Of a stretch of 61,517 bases of DNA, positions 17,053-27,306 are shown piece after piece (position 1 is the stretch's first letter; every line of letters begins with the position of its first letter). The notes beneath the pieces are model-generated. The model was not told where the DNA came from. It searched no databases and saw only the letters and a list, made by a program, of their open reading frames with translations. The translations under genes were made by a program, and so were the position numbers. Source of the stretch: Cyanobacteria bacterium SW_9_44_58. GTDB taxonomy: Bacteria > Cyanobacteriota > Cyanobacteriia > Cyanobacteriales > Rubidibacteraceae. Location: the NCBI GenBank assembly GCA_003021905.1, contig PXPI01000016.1, forward strand, positions 1 to 61,517, given 5' to 3'.

Positions 17053-19719
17053 ATGCAACCAACCAATCCCAATCAATTTACCGAAAAAGCCTGGGAAGCG
17101 ATTGTGCGGCTTCCCGAAATTGCGAAACAAAACCAGCAGCAACAAATTGAAAGCGAGCATTTATTAAAATCATTGCTGGAACAAGATAGCTTAGCCAGCA
17201 GTATTTTTACCAAGGCTAATGTCAGTGTGGAACGCATGCGATCGCGCGTTGACGATTATATCGCCAAACAACCCAAAATTTCCAATACGGGGAGTTCCAT
17301 TTACTTGGGCCGCAGTTTGGATACCCTATTCGATCGCGCTGAGAATTATCGCACCAGCCTCGAAGATGAATATATCTCCATAGAACATCTTATCCTGGCA
17401 CTCGCTAAGGATGATCGCTTCGGCAAAAGCCTGTACCAAGAGTTTGGCCTCAATGAGGAAAAACTGAAAGAAGTGATTAAAGACATTCGCGGTTCGCAAA
17501 AAGTCACTGACCAAAATCCCGAAGGCAAATATGAAGCCCTGGAAAAATATGGACGCGACTTAACCGAATGGGCGCGTCAAGGGAAACTTGATCCGGTTAT
17601 CGGGCGCGATGATGAAATTCGGCGAACAGTCCAGATTTTATCCCGTCGCACCAAAAACAACCCGGTTCTAATTGGCGATCCCGGTGTTGGTAAAACTGCC
17701 ATTGTGGAAGGCTTGGCCCAGCGCATTGTTAGCCGGGATGTCCCCGAATCCTTGCGCGATCGGCGTTTAATTGCCTTAGATATGGGTGCATTGGTGGCGG
17801 GGGCAAAATATCGCGGCGAATTTGAAGAACGCCTGAAAGCGGTGCTGAAAGAAGTCACCGATTCCGACGGGCAAATCATCATGTTCATTGATGAAATTCA
17901 TACCGTTGTCGGCGCCGGTGCCACCCAAGGCGCTATGGATGCTGGCAACTTGCTAAAACCCATGCTTGCCCGAGGCGAATTGCGTTGTATCGGGGCAACC
18001 ACCCTAGATGAGTTTCGGAAAAACATCGAGAAAGATGCGGCCCTAGAACGGCGGTTCCAAGCGGTTTATGTAGATGAACCCAATGTTACCGACACCATTT
18101 CCATCTTGCGCGGTTTGAAAGAACGGTACGAAGTTCATCACGGGGTGAAAATCTCTGACCGTTGTCTAGTCGCAGCTGCCATGTTATCCGATCGGTATAT
18201 CAGCGATCGCTATCTTCCCGATAAAGCCATTGATTTAGTGGACGAAGCCGCAGCTAAACTAAAAATGGAAATTACCTCGAAACCTGAGGAACTTGATGAA
18301 ATTGACCGTAAGATTTTGCAACTGGAAATGGAACGCCTGTCCTTGCAAAAAGAACAGGATACGGCTTCCCAAGAACGGTTGGATAGCCTGGATAAAGAAC
18401 TCGCCGATCTTAAAGAAGAACAAGACCAACTCAATGCCCAATGGCAGTCGGAAAAAGAGATTATTGACCAAATTCGGAGTATCAAAGAAACCATTGACCA
18501 AGTTAACTTGGAAATCCAGCAAGCTGAACGGGATTATGACCTGAATCGCGCTGCGGAACTCCGTTATGGCCGTTTAACCGAACTGCAGCGGCAATGGCAA
18601 GAAGCGGAAGACAAACTCGAAGAAATGCAAAGCAGAGGCCGGACACTGTTGCGGGAAGAAGTGGCCGAAGCCGACGTTGCCGAAATCATCTCCAAGTGGA
18701 CAGGTATCCCCATCAGCAAGTTGATGGCCTCTGAGAAAGAAAAACTGTTGCATCTGGAAGATGAACTCCATGAACGGGTCATTGGTCAAGAAGAAGCCGT
18801 TCGTGCCGTTTCCGAAGCCATCCAACGCTCTCGCGCCGGCTTAGCGGATCCCAATCGTCCCACATCCAGCTTCATTTTCTTGGGTCCCACTGGCGTCGGT
18901 AAAACCGAATTGGCCAAAGCCCTAGCCTCTAACCTCTTTGATACGGAAAGTGCGCTGGTCCGAGTGGACATGTCGGAATACATGGAGAAACATTCCGTGT
19001 CCCGTCTCATCGGTGCCCCTCCGGGCTATGTCGGTCACGAAGAAGGGGGCCAACTCACCGAACCCATTCGTCGTCGTCCCTACTCGGTGATCCTCTTTGA
19101 TGAGATCGAAAAAGCCCATCCCGATGTTTTCCACATCATGCTGCAAATTCTTGATGATGGCCGTCTCACCGATTCCCAAGGACGAGTGGTGGATTTCAAG
19201 AATACGATCATTATCATGACCAGCAACATCGGGTCTGACTTGATTCTCGATATTTCCGGCGATGACTCGCGCTATGATGAAATGCGCAATCGCGTCATGG
19301 CTGCTATGCGCGAGAACTTCCGACCGGAGTTCCTGAACCGCATCGATGAAATCATCATCTTCCACGCCTTACAAAAAGAACAGTTGCGGGAGATCGTCAA
19401 GTTGCAAACCCAATATCTGGAAGAGCGTCTCAAGGAACAAAAACTCTCCTTGAAACTTTCGGAAGAGGCATTGGACTTTTTAGGAGAAGTCGGCTACGAT
19501 CCCGTCTATGGTGCGCGACCCCTTCGACGGGCGGTGCAACGCTATCTGGAAACGCCCATTGCCCAAGCTTTACTGCGAGGGGAATATAGCGAGGGCGATA
19601 CCCTGTTTGCCGATGTTGGCGATGAACGGTTAACCTTTAAGCGCTTACCCCGAGAAATGTTTAGCGAGAGTGATTTGCAAGCCCCGGAATCCGGTTCTGA
19701 GGAAGCTGTAACCTCCTAA
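17053..19719 (+). CDS. clpB: ATP-dependent disaggregase ClpB
   Basis: A hexameric AAA+ chaperone that threads aggregated protein together with DnaK. The 888 residues give the full plan: an N domain with two repeats (1-145), NBD1 with Walker A GDPGVGKT (208-215) and Walker B FIDEIH, a long coiled-coil M domain (about 405-530, rich in Glu, Leu and Gln), and NBD2 with GPTGVGKT near residue 615, [12 protein letters not shown] and a C-terminal sensor region. The M domain distinguishes it from ClpC and ClpA. The Shine-Dalgarno GGGAGGT lies 8-9 nt before the ATG. Inverted repeats upstream and a strong terminator downstream mark a single-gene unit. Confidence 0.96.
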   Translation: MQPTNPNQFTEKAWEAIVRLPEIAKQNQQQQIESEHLLKSLLEQDSLASSIFTKANVSVERMRSRVDDYIAKQPKISNTGSSIYLGRSLDTLFDRAENYRTSLEDEYISIEHLILALAKDDRFGKSLYQEFGLNEEKLKEVIKDIRGSQKVTDQNPEGKYEALEKYGRDLTEWARQGKLDPVIGRDDEIRRTVQILSRRTKNNPVLIGDPGVGKTAIVEGLAQRIVSRDVPESLRDRRLIALDMGALVAGAKYRGEFEERLKAVLKEVTDSDGQIIMFIDEIHTVVGAGATQGAMDAGNLLKPMLARGELRCIGATTLDEFRKNIEKDAALERRFQAVYVDEPNVTDTISILRGLKERYEVHHGVKISDRCLVAAAMLSDRYISDRYLPDKAIDLVDEAAAKLKMEITSKPEELDEIDRKILQLEMERLSLQKEQDTASQERLDSLDKELADLKEEQDQLNAQWQSEKEIIDQIRSIKETIDQVNLEIQQAERDYDLNRAAELRYGRLTELQRQWQEAEDKLEEMQSRGRTLLREEVAEADVAEIISKWTGIPISKLMASEKEKLLHLEDELHERVIGQEEAVRAVSEAIQRSRAGLADPNRPTSSFIFLGPTGVGKTELAKALASNLFDTESALVRVDMSEYMEKHSVSRLIGAPPGYVGHEEGGQLTEPIRRRPYSVILFDEIEKAHPDVFHIMLQILDDGRLTDSQGRVVDFKNTIIIMTSNIGSDLILDISGDDSRYDEMRNRVMAAMRENFRPEFLNRIDEIIIFHALQKEQLREIVKLQTQYLEERLKEQKLSLKLSEEALDFLGEVGYDPVYGARPLRRAVQRYLETPIAQALLRGEYSEGDTLFADVGDERLTFKRLPREMFSESDLQAPESGSEEAVTS

Positions 19720-19743
19720 AATAAACTAAGTCCTAGTTTGATC

Positions 19744-19783
19744 AGCAGGTTGGGTACCAGATCTTTATCCAATCTGCTTTTTT
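19744..19783 (+). terminator. Rho-independent terminator of clpB
   Basis: A 12-bp stem (19744-19755 with 19767-19778, all paired allowing G-U) has an 11-nt loop and is followed by a T-run. The T-run overlaps the stop codon of the convergent HAD gene. Confidence 0.85.
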
Positions 19784-20432
19784 AATCGGTTTGCCGCTTT
19801 AATAAGAATCCCTGCATACCCACGGCTTTTGCCGCTTCGTAGTCTTCACTGCGACTGTCGCCGATGTGCCAAGTCTGTTCAGGAAGAACGTTATATTGCG
19901 CGATCGCGCTTTGGAAAATTTTGGCATCGGGTTTGGCGGCACCCACTTCTGAGGAGATGGTAATAGTGCTGAAAAACCGTTTGAGATCCAGTGCTGTTAA
20001 TACTTGATAGAGACGAGAATCAAAGTTGGAAATAATGCCTAATGGGATATCTTGCTCGCGCCACCGTTGCAAACAGGGAATCACATCCGGATAAACTTTC
20101 CAGGGATTAGCTGTCGCAAAGTGATTATAAAGACGTTTAAAAAAGACATCAAAGTCTAAAAATTGGTTGGCAACCCCCACTTTCCGGAAGGTCTGTTTTG
20201 TTATGTCATACCACCACTCCCATTCTTTTTGGGGGATTTCCCGGGCAGGAACGCCAGGAAAGGCGGGAGAAGGGGCATGTTTGAACACTTCCCTAAATGC
20301 CGCATCCACCTGTTGGGAATCGGTCAAAACGCCAAAGCTGCGCGCGATCGCGCTATAAACTTCACCGACACTGCCTCTGACGCCGAACAAGGTTCCCACG
20401 GCGTCAAAAAAAATTGCCTTGGGTTGTGTCAT
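19782..20432 (-). CDS. HAD-superfamily hydrolase
   Basis: A 216-residue haloacid-dehalogenase-like hydrolase. Motif I is FFDAVGTLFG (nucleophile Asp; the second DxD acid is replaced by Val, as in HDHD3/REG-2-like members). Motif II is ISNFDS, motif III the Lys of GAAKPDAKIF, and motif IV GDSRSEDYEAA. An alpha-helical C1 cap lies between motifs I and II. The loss of the second motif-I acid makes phosphatase activity uncertain. The ATG at 20432 follows GAGGCGG and lies 7 bp after the ndbB stop, so the two are co-transcribed; a TTG at 20447 would overlap ndbB. Confidence 0.82.
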   Translation of the reverse strand: MTQPKAIFFDAVGTLFGVRGSVGEVYSAIARSFGVLTDSQQVDAAFREVFKHAPSPAFPGVPAREIPQKEWEWWYDITKQTFRKVGVANQFLDFDVFFKRLYNHFATANPWKVYPDVIPCLQRWREQDIPLGIISNFDSRLYQVLTALDLKRFFSTITISSEVGAAKPDAKIFQSAIAQYNVLPEQTWHIGDSRSEDYEAAKAVGMQGFLLKRQTD

Positions 20433-20439
20433 ACCGCCT

Positions 20440-21630
20440 CTAAGCAAAGAGTTTGGACAAGGGTTGAGTAACCCAATTGGAAGCGACCGTGAATTGATGT
20501 TCCGGGGTGGGCATTCGCGAGAGATAAGCGAGCCGCCGCGCTAAGTAGGCCGCCATGCCGTCCAGCTTCACGCCTTCTGAAGTCAAGCTGGCATTATCCG
20601 TGCCTAGCACTAGCATTTCTCCTAGATTATAGTATTTGAAAGTCAACAGCGGCCGCCCCGTCAGAGATGCCCAGACATTCCAAGCACAGTAATCCGATTG
20701 TTGAAAGGCAACTTGGGCCGTTGCTGGAACTGCTTGACCGCTGGCATCACAACAATTTGCTAGGTCTCCTACAGCAAAAATTGCCGGATTTCCTTTCACT
20801 TGCAGGGTGGGTTCCACTTGAATCTTCCCTCCTTCATTATGGGGCAATTCGAGATTCTTCACCAAATCCGACACAGTGATTCCCACTGTCCAAATGACAA
20901 CATCAACTGGGAGGGTATCGCTTTGGCCTTTATACAGAAGCGTTATTTCATTTTCGGCAATGCTTTCTACTGTGGTTTCGGTATCAAGCCAAACTTGGCG
21001 ATCTTCTAGGGCTTTTTGCGCCGTTTTGCGGTTAAACTCAGCAGAAGTCTTCAAAATCATCCCGCCCCGTTCCACAATCCGGATACGGGCCCGTTCTCCC
21101 ACGCGATCGCGCAGTTTGCAAGCCACTTCCACCCCGCTATAGCCGCCGCCGACAATGGCAATGCGAATTTTATCGCGATCCTGTTTTTCCAACTCACGCA
21201 GCTTTTCTTCTAAAGCATAGGCATCTTGCAAGCTGTGGAAGGGAAACGCAAATTCCGAAGCACCGGGCACCATTTCCATGGGGGTTCTTCCTCCCATCGC
21301 CAAGACTAAGGAATCGTAGCTTAAGGACTCTTGTTGGGCAAGTTGAACCTGTTGCCTTGCCACATCAATACCAGTGACAGTTCCCTGGACAAAGTTAATT
21401 TTGGTGTTGGCTAACACTTCGGTAAACGGCGGGGCAATTTCCCAACTTTGCAATTCACCTGTCAGTAGTTCGTAGAGAAGCGGGGTAAATAAAAAGCGAT
21501 CGCGCTGATCCACTAACGTAATTTCGGGAAAGGGTTGGTTATCCCAAGGGAGTTCATTCAGACGCAGCGCGGTGTATAAACCGCCAAATCCTCCCCCTAA
21601 AATACAGATGCGACTTCTCGATTCACTCAT
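20440..21630 (-). CDS. ndbB: Type II NAD(P)H dehydrogenase, NdbB/NDC1-like
   Basis: A single-subunit flavoprotein that oxidises NAD(P)H and reduces quinones at the membrane without proton pumping. FAD-binding GGGFGGLYTALRL is near residue 12, the second dinucleotide motif IVGGGYSGVEVACKL near residue 158, and the FAD C-terminal motif FAVGDLANC near residue 290. The RDRFLFTPLLYELLTGEL segment fits the NdbB/NDC1 branch, whose plant member acts in phylloquinone synthesis; that sub-family call is from memory. 396 residues. It heads an operon with the HAD gene. Confidence 0.85.
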   Translation of the reverse strand: MSESRSRICILGGGFGGLYTALRLNELPWDNQPFPEITLVDQRDRFLFTPLLYELLTGELQSWEIAPPFTEVLANTKINFVQGTVTGIDVARQQVQLAQQESLSYDSLVLAMGGRTPMEMVPGASEFAFPFHSLQDAYALEEKLRELEKQDRDKIRIAIVGGGYSGVEVACKLRDRVGERARIRIVERGGMILKTSAEFNRKTAQKALEDRQVWLDTETTVESIAENEITLLYKGQSDTLPVDVVIWTVGITVSDLVKNLELPHNEGGKIQVEPTLQVKGNPAIFAVGDLANCCDASGQAVPATAQVAFQQSDYCAWNVWASLTGRPLLTFKYYNLGEMLVLGTDNASLTSEGVKLDGMAAYLARRLAYLSRMPTPEHQFTVASNWVTQPLSKLFA

Positions 21631-21727
21631 TTGGCTTGATTGACGCTAATAGACCCATTTTCAACAATTGTAACGTTCCCTTAACTGCTGCCGCCAAATC
21701 TGGAAAAATTCTTTCTTGGTCTTTGTT

Positions 21728-23532
21728 TCAGGGAGAAGCTTCTATCAGTTGCTGTTGAACGTTGCGGCGGAACTGATCAAAGGCTTGGCCAACGGCGGGC
21801 AGATGCCAATAGGCAAGACTCATTCCCCCCATCATTAACGCTAGAATTAACAATAATAAACTCGCGCCGCCTTGTTGTTTTTTCCTGACTGGCAGGGGGA
21901 AGGCAGTCGGTTGTTGTTCCTGATCGTCCGGCCCCTCAGTTGCTTCGGAAAATGTCAGAGCAACAGGCTGCTGCAATGATGGCTCTACTTCGCATTTCAT
22001 TAAAGAAACGGTCACATTATCATGGCCGTTGAGGGTATTGGCTAAATGAATCAGTCGTTGCGCTACGCGATTCAAATCAGTTTGTTCCTCTAAAATCGGT
22101 AAAATTTCTTGTTCCCAATACAGTTCTACTAAACCATTGTCGCTTAAACCATCGGAACACAATAAAAAGACGCAATCTTCATCCATGATCAAGCGTTGCG
22201 TGGTGGGATCCAAAATATGGGAAGCATTCATTCCCAATGCCTGTACTAATGCCCCAGCAGACCGCTGTTGTAGGGCTTCCCGATATAACATATGCCCTAA
22301 GCGGGTTTGCCGCGAAGCAAGATCGTCATCTAACGTCAGTTGGCAACAGCCGCCGCGAGTAATTAAATAAACGCGAGAATCTCCCACATGAGTGACATAC
22401 ATTTCATGATTATGGGCAAAAGCCATAACCAAGGTAGTTCCCATGCGTTGTTGCGACCTTCGGTGGCTGGCGTCATTTTCCTGACAAATTAAATGATTAA
22501 CCGAGCTCACCGCTTTTTCAATTTGTTCTGTTAAATTCCGGGAATTGCTGGCCTCTTGCAGATTTTTTTTCAGTTGTTGATGTAAATTCTGAATCACAAG
22601 ATTAGAAGCAACTTCGCCCCATAATGTCCCCCAACACCATCACAGACTATCGCAAGGGCAGTTTGATGAGAACGGGAAGGCAAGGGGTTTTGTTGTTGAT
22701 AGTAAGCATCTTCATTATGAGAGCGACTGGGACCGGCATCAGAAGCCACAGCAATTTGATAAGACCGCGATTGCAATCGCGCAGTTGTTGCTAACCCTTC
22801 TTCTAAGTGATTAACTAACCTCTCACTGCTGTCTAACTTTCCTGCGATCAAACGATGACAGAGTTGTTCCAAAAAAGACTGCGTTTCCGGCTGCGATTCT
22901 GAAACGAACGTTGACCAAAACTGTCCTAGCTCATTTAAGGCGACTTCTGTTTCATCAAATTCCAATTCCTGCAGCTGAATGATCCCGCTATTGACCCGAA
23001 CTAACCCCGGATTAATCAGCGTTGTCGCTACCCCTTGCACTTGTAGGGGCTGCCAAAGCTGAGCAATTTGCCAAAGCCAATTGAATTGACGAGTCGCAGT
23101 TCCCTGTTGCCAAACTTCATTTAAAGGCGGTAAAAACTTCCCTTGGGCAAATTGAGCTTGGACCCGAGAGGAAAAGGTTTCGTATTCCAGCAGCCAAACC
23201 TGGGACTCTTTCCCGGAAATCACGCCATATACTTTGGGAACATGTAGGCGATAGGGACTTAATTTTAAGTAAGGCTTGAGCCAAGAGGGAATTTGATCCG
23301 GCAGGTGAGGGGAAAGACCAGGCTGTGTATCTAAAACCAGTTTGGGGGTTATTACCAGATAGCGATTGGCAAGGAAGTCTTGAACCAATTCTGAGTTAAG
23401 GGACGTTCCCGCTACCCACAGATATCGTTTGATAAGCGGGGTCTGGCACCGACAGCAAACTTGGCAATTCAGACTGTTTGCCGTTTGACAACGGGGAAGC
23501 GAACAATGGAGAAGTTTTCGCGAGTCGTCCAT
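21728..23532 (-). pseudogene. PP2C-family Ser/Thr phosphatase split by a frameshift
   Basis: Two frames form one protein of about 600 residues. The first (23532 to 22594) has a Cys-rich N-terminus, a long middle region, and the start of the PP2C domain: GPSRSHNEDAYY and VCDGVGGH. It then runs into a stop. Moving frame by one base at a four-G run (22617-22620, minus strand) continues GEVASNLVIQNL and the rest of the domain: GTTLVMAF, VGDSRVYLI, CSDGLSDNGL, HDNVTVSL, then a C-terminal membrane helix (SLLLLILALMMGGM). One missing G restores the whole protein. Either the gene is newly inactivated, the base is a sequencing error, or frameshifting occurs. The downstream half could start at a GTG (22597) but would lack the metal-binding Asp residues. 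Confidence 0.88.
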
Positions 23533-23594
23533 TAATGAAAGTTGTTTGATACCGTTAGAAAAATCCTAGTCCAGAAGAAGATAATTCTGGCAAA

Positions 23595-23954
23595 TTAGCC
23601 TTTGTATTGTTCTTCTGAACCGGGACTTTCCACTTTCGGGACCCCCATACTGTAGTTGAGAACCCGACTGTTCATGTTATAGCTAATTTCCCCATTAAGG
23701 AGAAGATTGCGGATAAAATGTTCCAAATCCGAACCAATCCGCCGCAGATTATATTCAGTTAAGTCTTGGCCGCTATAGGATTCTACAAGTTCATCAAATT
23801 TTCGATAAACCTGGTTTAACGTTTCTTCTGTCCAGTTAAATTCGTTGTCTGGATCAACATCCAAGGTCAGAACATTATTGCTTTCCACTAACTCGTTATT
23901 TTCAATTTCTGCCGTATAAATGCGAATATGACGGGTTGTCGATTTATATAACAT
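23595..23954 (-). CDS. ndhM: NAD(P)H-quinone oxidoreductase subunit M
   Basis: A hydrophilic peripheral-arm subunit of the photosynthetic complex I (NDH-1), on the cytoplasmic side of thylakoids, found only in oxygenic phototrophs. The 119-residue sequence matches NdhM throughout: KSTTRHIRIYTAEI at the N-terminus, LTLDVDPDNEFNW in the middle, and YSGQDLTEYNLRRIGSDLE with YNMNSRVLNYSMGVP toward the end. As usual in cyanobacteria, it is not next to other ndh genes. It lies 62 bp before the start of the PP2C gene, same strand. Confidence 0.96.
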   Translation of the reverse strand: MLYKSTTRHIRIYTAEIENNELVESNNVLTLDVDPDNEFNWTEETLNQVYRKFDELVESYSGQDLTEYNLRRIGSDLEHFIRNLLLNGEISYNMNSRVLNYSMGVPKVESPGSEEQYKG

Positions 23955-24043
23955 AATCGTTTGAGCGCGATGGTTATACCGAAAATCATCATCTTTGCTT
24001 TTTTAAATTTAACAGGTTTTCTCTTTCATGCTGAGTCCGAATT

Positions 24044-25183
24044 TCAAGGGCAATCAATTTGCCCAAGAAGTGTCGCTTGTTTTGCCCCTGTCACTTGGGG
24101 GAGATTTCCGGGGAAGCGATCCCAGTAACGCCAATAGGCAAGCACGGCAAACGCGATCGCTTCTTTAAAGTTACTATCAAGTCCCGCTTCATCGGTTGAT
24201 TGGATTGTCACCTCTGGGAAATAGTGTTGCAATCGCCGGCGCAAATAATGATTCCTGCTGCCGCCGCCGCACAACAGAATTGTCTCAGGAAGAGCGGGTA
24301 AAAACCGATGATAGTCTTGTTTGATGGCGCAAACCGTTAATTCGGTTAAGGTGGCCAGAAAATCCGCTGGGGAGAGGCCATAATATTGCGCATTCTCCCA
24401 AGCGCGATCGAGATAGGCTTTGCCGAATAATTCCCGTCCCGTGGATTTTGGGGGGGATTGCTGGAAAAACGGATCTTGCAGCCATTGCTGCACTAATTCT
24501 TGATGCGGGGTTCCCTGGCTGGCCCATCGTCCGTCTTTATCATAGCGTTTTTGCCCATTGGTCAGACCTTGTACGGCTAAATCCAGCAAACTGTTGCCAG
24601 GACCATTATCCCAGCCGCAGACTTGGGTTTCCCAATGGGGTTGGCTGCACGGCGGCAGATAGGTAACGTTGCTAATTCCCCCGATATTTTGGACACAACG
24701 GCTAAAGCGAGGGTGCCCCAGCAAACAAGCATCAACTTTGGGAACTAAGGGCGCCCCTTGGCCGCCTTGGGCAACATCGGCAGCGCGAAAGTTGCTAACC
24801 GTGGGCTTTTGCGTCAAATGGGCAATCATGGCCCCGCGTCCCAATTGCACACTGTAGCCCAGAGAATCTTGAGGCGGGCGATGGCATACGGTTTGACCGT
24901 GAGACCCAATCAGTTCAGCAGTGAGGTTGTTTGCTTGTTGCAGCCTTTGGGCGCATTGGGCAAAATACTGCGCGATCGCGTCGTCAAGTTCGCAAAACTC
25001 GCCAATGGTTAATGCTTTTCCGGCACAAACCGTTAGAATGTCGCTTTGCAACTGTTCCGGATAGGGATAGGTTTCGCCGGCTAATAACGTGACCTGAATA
25101 TTGTCTCGTTGTCCGGCAATATCAACTAACGCGGCATCAACGCCATCAACGGAGGTGCCGCTCATTAAACCAATCGCTTTCAT
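24044..25183 (-). CDS. anmK: Anhydro-N-acetylmuramic acid kinase
   Basis: Phosphorylates and opens 1,6-anhydro-MurNAc released during peptidoglycan recycling. The 379 residues begin MKAIGLMSGTSVDGVDAAL, the ASKHA nucleotide motif. LIGSHGQTVCHRPP near residue 90, the VNFRAADVA-type segment SNFRAADVAQGGQGAPLVPK near residue 130, CGWDNGPGNSLLD near residue 188 and LLCGGGSRNHYLRRRL near residue 300 follow. It is 7 bp after the DUF3370 gene on the same strand, so translation may be coupled. Confidence 0.94.
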   Translation of the reverse strand: MKAIGLMSGTSVDGVDAALVDIAGQRDNIQVTLLAGETYPYPEQLQSDILTVCAGKALTIGEFCELDDAIAQYFAQCAQRLQQANNLTAELIGSHGQTVCHRPPQDSLGYSVQLGRGAMIAHLTQKPTVSNFRAADVAQGGQGAPLVPKVDACLLGHPRFSRCVQNIGGISNVTYLPPCSQPHWETQVCGWDNGPGNSLLDLAVQGLTNGQKRYDKDGRWASQGTPHQELVQQWLQDPFFQQSPPKSTGRELFGKAYLDRAWENAQYYGLSPADFLATLTELTVCAIKQDYHRFLPALPETILLCGGGSRNHYLRRRLQHYFPEVTIQSTDEAGLDSNFKEAIAFAVLAYWRYWDRFPGNLPQVTGAKQATLLGQIDCP

Positions 25184-25190
25184 AACTGAA

Positions 25191-26531
25191 TCAGTCTTGG
25201 GTGTGAATCGTCAAAACTTGCGGAGGTGTGGCATCAGGAGGATATCGAAATTGCACCGTAACTTGGCGTTGCTGTTTTGGCGGGATAGTTAAGGTTGCTA
25301 GCGGTTCTCCCCGTTCACCGCGATGTTGTACCAAATGAAAATAACGCGTTTTCTCGTTGCCTGCTGGCGTTTCATAAGCCACTTTGACAGTGCCGCGAAA
25401 GAACACCTGGGAGGAAGGAGAATCGAGAAACTGCAAGCCATTATTTAATTCATCTTGTTTAATTGGGGTATCAAACGTCAGTGTTACCTCGCGCGATCGC
25501 GCCGCAGGATTCTGCAACCGGAAGGTTAAATCATATTCTACACCATAATTGCCATGGGCTTGATAAGCTGTATCAGAATAGCGTACTAACATCGGCGCAC
25601 TTTGCACTTGTTCCGTTCCCAACCGTCCGCCCCATAAAGTGCTGATGCCATAAGCAACGGCTTCCCCAGGCGAGGGAAGCGTAACATCCACTGTTGTTTC
25701 CCATCGGAAACCGCGAGAAACGCCTGCAACCCGTCCATAAACCAAAGATTTGTTGCTATTGGGAGGCGTTGGCGCTTGATCTCTGGGGGTGACTAACCCT
25801 TGCTGCTGAAGTAAGGCTTTCCACTCCGATAAACTGGGAGAACGTTCAGCACCTGTGGGCGTTTTCGAGGCATACTGGGCTAAGCTGGCGACATAAACCT
25901 TGCCGTCGCTTTTTAAACGAACATAAGTAGAACGGCCATTCAGCGGCGGTTCAAACGGTTTTACCGGAATGGGGGCATTGAGCAACAGACGGCTGCGCTG
26001 GGGGAGAATGGTTAACGTGGCAGGGAACAGGGGTTGCCGCTTATCTCTGAGCAGATCATTCATCACGCGGCTTCCCGGTCCAGCATACACATTTCCGGCA
26101 GGATTGGGAACGGGAGACGGGAGTTCAATAAACGGCGCATCGGGCTGACTAAGATAGCTTGCCCCTGAGAGAACATTAACAGTGACCGTTTCCGAGGTAG
26201 GATTGCGGAGTAAAATGCCTAAATAGAGGGTTTTTAAATCTCCCGGTTTCGGCGGTTTCGCCACATGATGGGCAAAAATATCAAACCGCCCTTGCAATGG
26301 AAAATTCAAATGGGCATGGGGAGAGGCTTTGTTGGTTGGAGGAAACGTCGAGAGTAAAATCCCTTCTCCTTGCACTAATTCGGGACTGTTACTATTAAAA
26401 ACGGGAATTTCATTTAATTTCCCCGGAAGCGGTTTGACTGTTTGTTGGGCAATCAGTTGCGGATAACTGACAACAGGGGAAGCAGCGAAAAGCAGCGGGG
26501 CTGAGGTTAATAAGGAAACCAGAATACGCAT
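25191..26531 (-). CDS. DUF3370 secreted or periplasmic protein
   Basis: A 446-residue cyanobacterial protein with a signal peptide (a hydrophobic stretch of about 15 residues, then a likely cleavage near VVSYP-QL). The mature part is beta-rich and follows DUF3370: an N-terminal segment KPLPGKLNEIPVFNSN, then VYAGPGSRVMNDLLR near residue 140, ATTVDVTLPSPGEAVAYG-like text near residue 290, and a C-terminal RYFHLVQHRGERGEPLA with PKQQRQVTVQFRYPPDATPP. No catalytic motif is evident. It is followed closely by anmK, a cell-wall recycling gene, which hints at an envelope role; this is inference. Confidence 0.75.
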   Translation of the reverse strand: MRILVSLLTSAPLLFAASPVVSYPQLIAQQTVKPLPGKLNEIPVFNSNSPELVQGEGILLSTFPPTNKASPHAHLNFPLQGRFDIFAHHVAKPPKPGDLKTLYLGILLRNPTSETVTVNVLSGASYLSQPDAPFIELPSPVPNPAGNVYAGPGSRVMNDLLRDKRQPLFPATLTILPQRSRLLLNAPIPVKPFEPPLNGRSTYVRLKSDGKVYVASLAQYASKTPTGAERSPSLSEWKALLQQQGLVTPRDQAPTPPNSNKSLVYGRVAGVSRGFRWETTVDVTLPSPGEAVAYGISTLWGGRLGTEQVQSAPMLVRYSDTAYQAHGNYGVEYDLTFRLQNPAARSREVTLTFDTPIKQDELNNGLQFLDSPSSQVFFRGTVKVAYETPAGNEKTRYFHLVQHRGERGEPLATLTIPPKQQRQVTVQFRYPPDATPPQVLTIHTQD

Positions 26532-26571
26532 AACATAATTGACGATACTTACGAGTTATTAGGAGGAGTTA

Positions 26572-27201
26572 TTGAAAGAGCCATTAATTGCACTAATTGA
26601 TTATGATATGGGAAACTTGCACTCAGCGGCCAAGGGATTGGAAAAAGTCGGTGCCACTGTGAAAGTTACCGATTCCACACAGATCATTGCTGATGCTGAT
26701 GCCGTGGTAATTCCGGGAGATGGAGCCTTTGATCCAGCCATTAAACATTTGCGCCAACGGGAACTGATGGAACCGCTTCAGGGCGCGATCGCGCAGGGAA
26801 AGCCGTTTTTAGGAATTTGTCTAGGGCTGCAAGTTTTATTTGAAAGCTCTGAGGAAGGGACAGAAACGGGATTAGGGGTTATTCCCGGAACGGTACGTCA
26901 ATTTCAACCGGAACCGAATTTAACTATCCCCCACATGGGTTGGAACCACTTAGAATTGAGGCAGCCTCATCATCCCCTGTGGCGCGATTTACCGGAAAAT
27001 CCCATGGTTTACTTTGTTCATTCCTATTATGTTGAACCCAGTGACGCCGAAGTATCTGCAGCGATGGTGACTCACGGCAGTCAAACCGTTACCAGCGCGA
27101 TCGCGCAGGATCATCTCATGGCGGTGCAGTTCCATCCTGAAAAGTCATCCCACATTGGGCTGCAAATTCTGTCCAATTTTGTCAATTTCACAATGCAATA
27201 A
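26572..27201 (+). CDS. hisH: Imidazole glycerol phosphate synthase, glutaminase subunit
   Basis: Supplies ammonia to HisF in histidine synthesis. 209 residues. A class I amidotransferase with the nucleophile Cys83 in FLGICLGLQ and the catalytic His and Glu in VQFHPEKSS near residue 190. The start is TTG, chosen because AGGAGG lies five bases before it and no ATG is available before the conserved IALIDYDMGNLHS. A C5/G5 hairpin (27205-27222, no T-run) follows the stop and separates it from the convergent MFS gene. Other his genes are not adjacent. Confidence 0.93.
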   Translation: MKEPLIALIDYDMGNLHSAAKGLEKVGATVKVTDSTQIIADADAVVIPGDGAFDPAIKHLRQRELMEPLQGAIAQGKPFLGICLGLQVLFESSEEGTETGLGVIPGTVRQFQPEPNLTIPHMGWNHLELRQPHHPLWRDLPENPMVYFVHSYYVEPSDAEVSAAMVTHGSQTVTSAIAQDHLMAVQFHPEKSSHIGLQILSNFVNFTMQ

Positions 27202-27204
27202 CTT

Positions 27205-27222
27205 ACCCCCCATACAGGGGGT
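27205..27222. terminator. G/C-rich T-less hairpin between hisH and the MFS gene
   Basis: ACCCCC pairs with GGGGGT around a six-base loop, four bases after the hisH stop. No T-run follows on either strand. Confidence 0.4.
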
Positions 27223-27306
27223 CAGAGGTGAGAATTAAAGGGATCTGGCAAAATTTGGTTTAAACAATCCCTAAGAAATGGAGAACGCTTTGTCCGTTGA
27301 CATGAG

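Noticed and set aside
18210-18825. Several long antisense open frames inside clpB.
   Set aside because: They are shadows of a highly biased coding sequence, with no Shine-Dalgarno or recognisable protein character.
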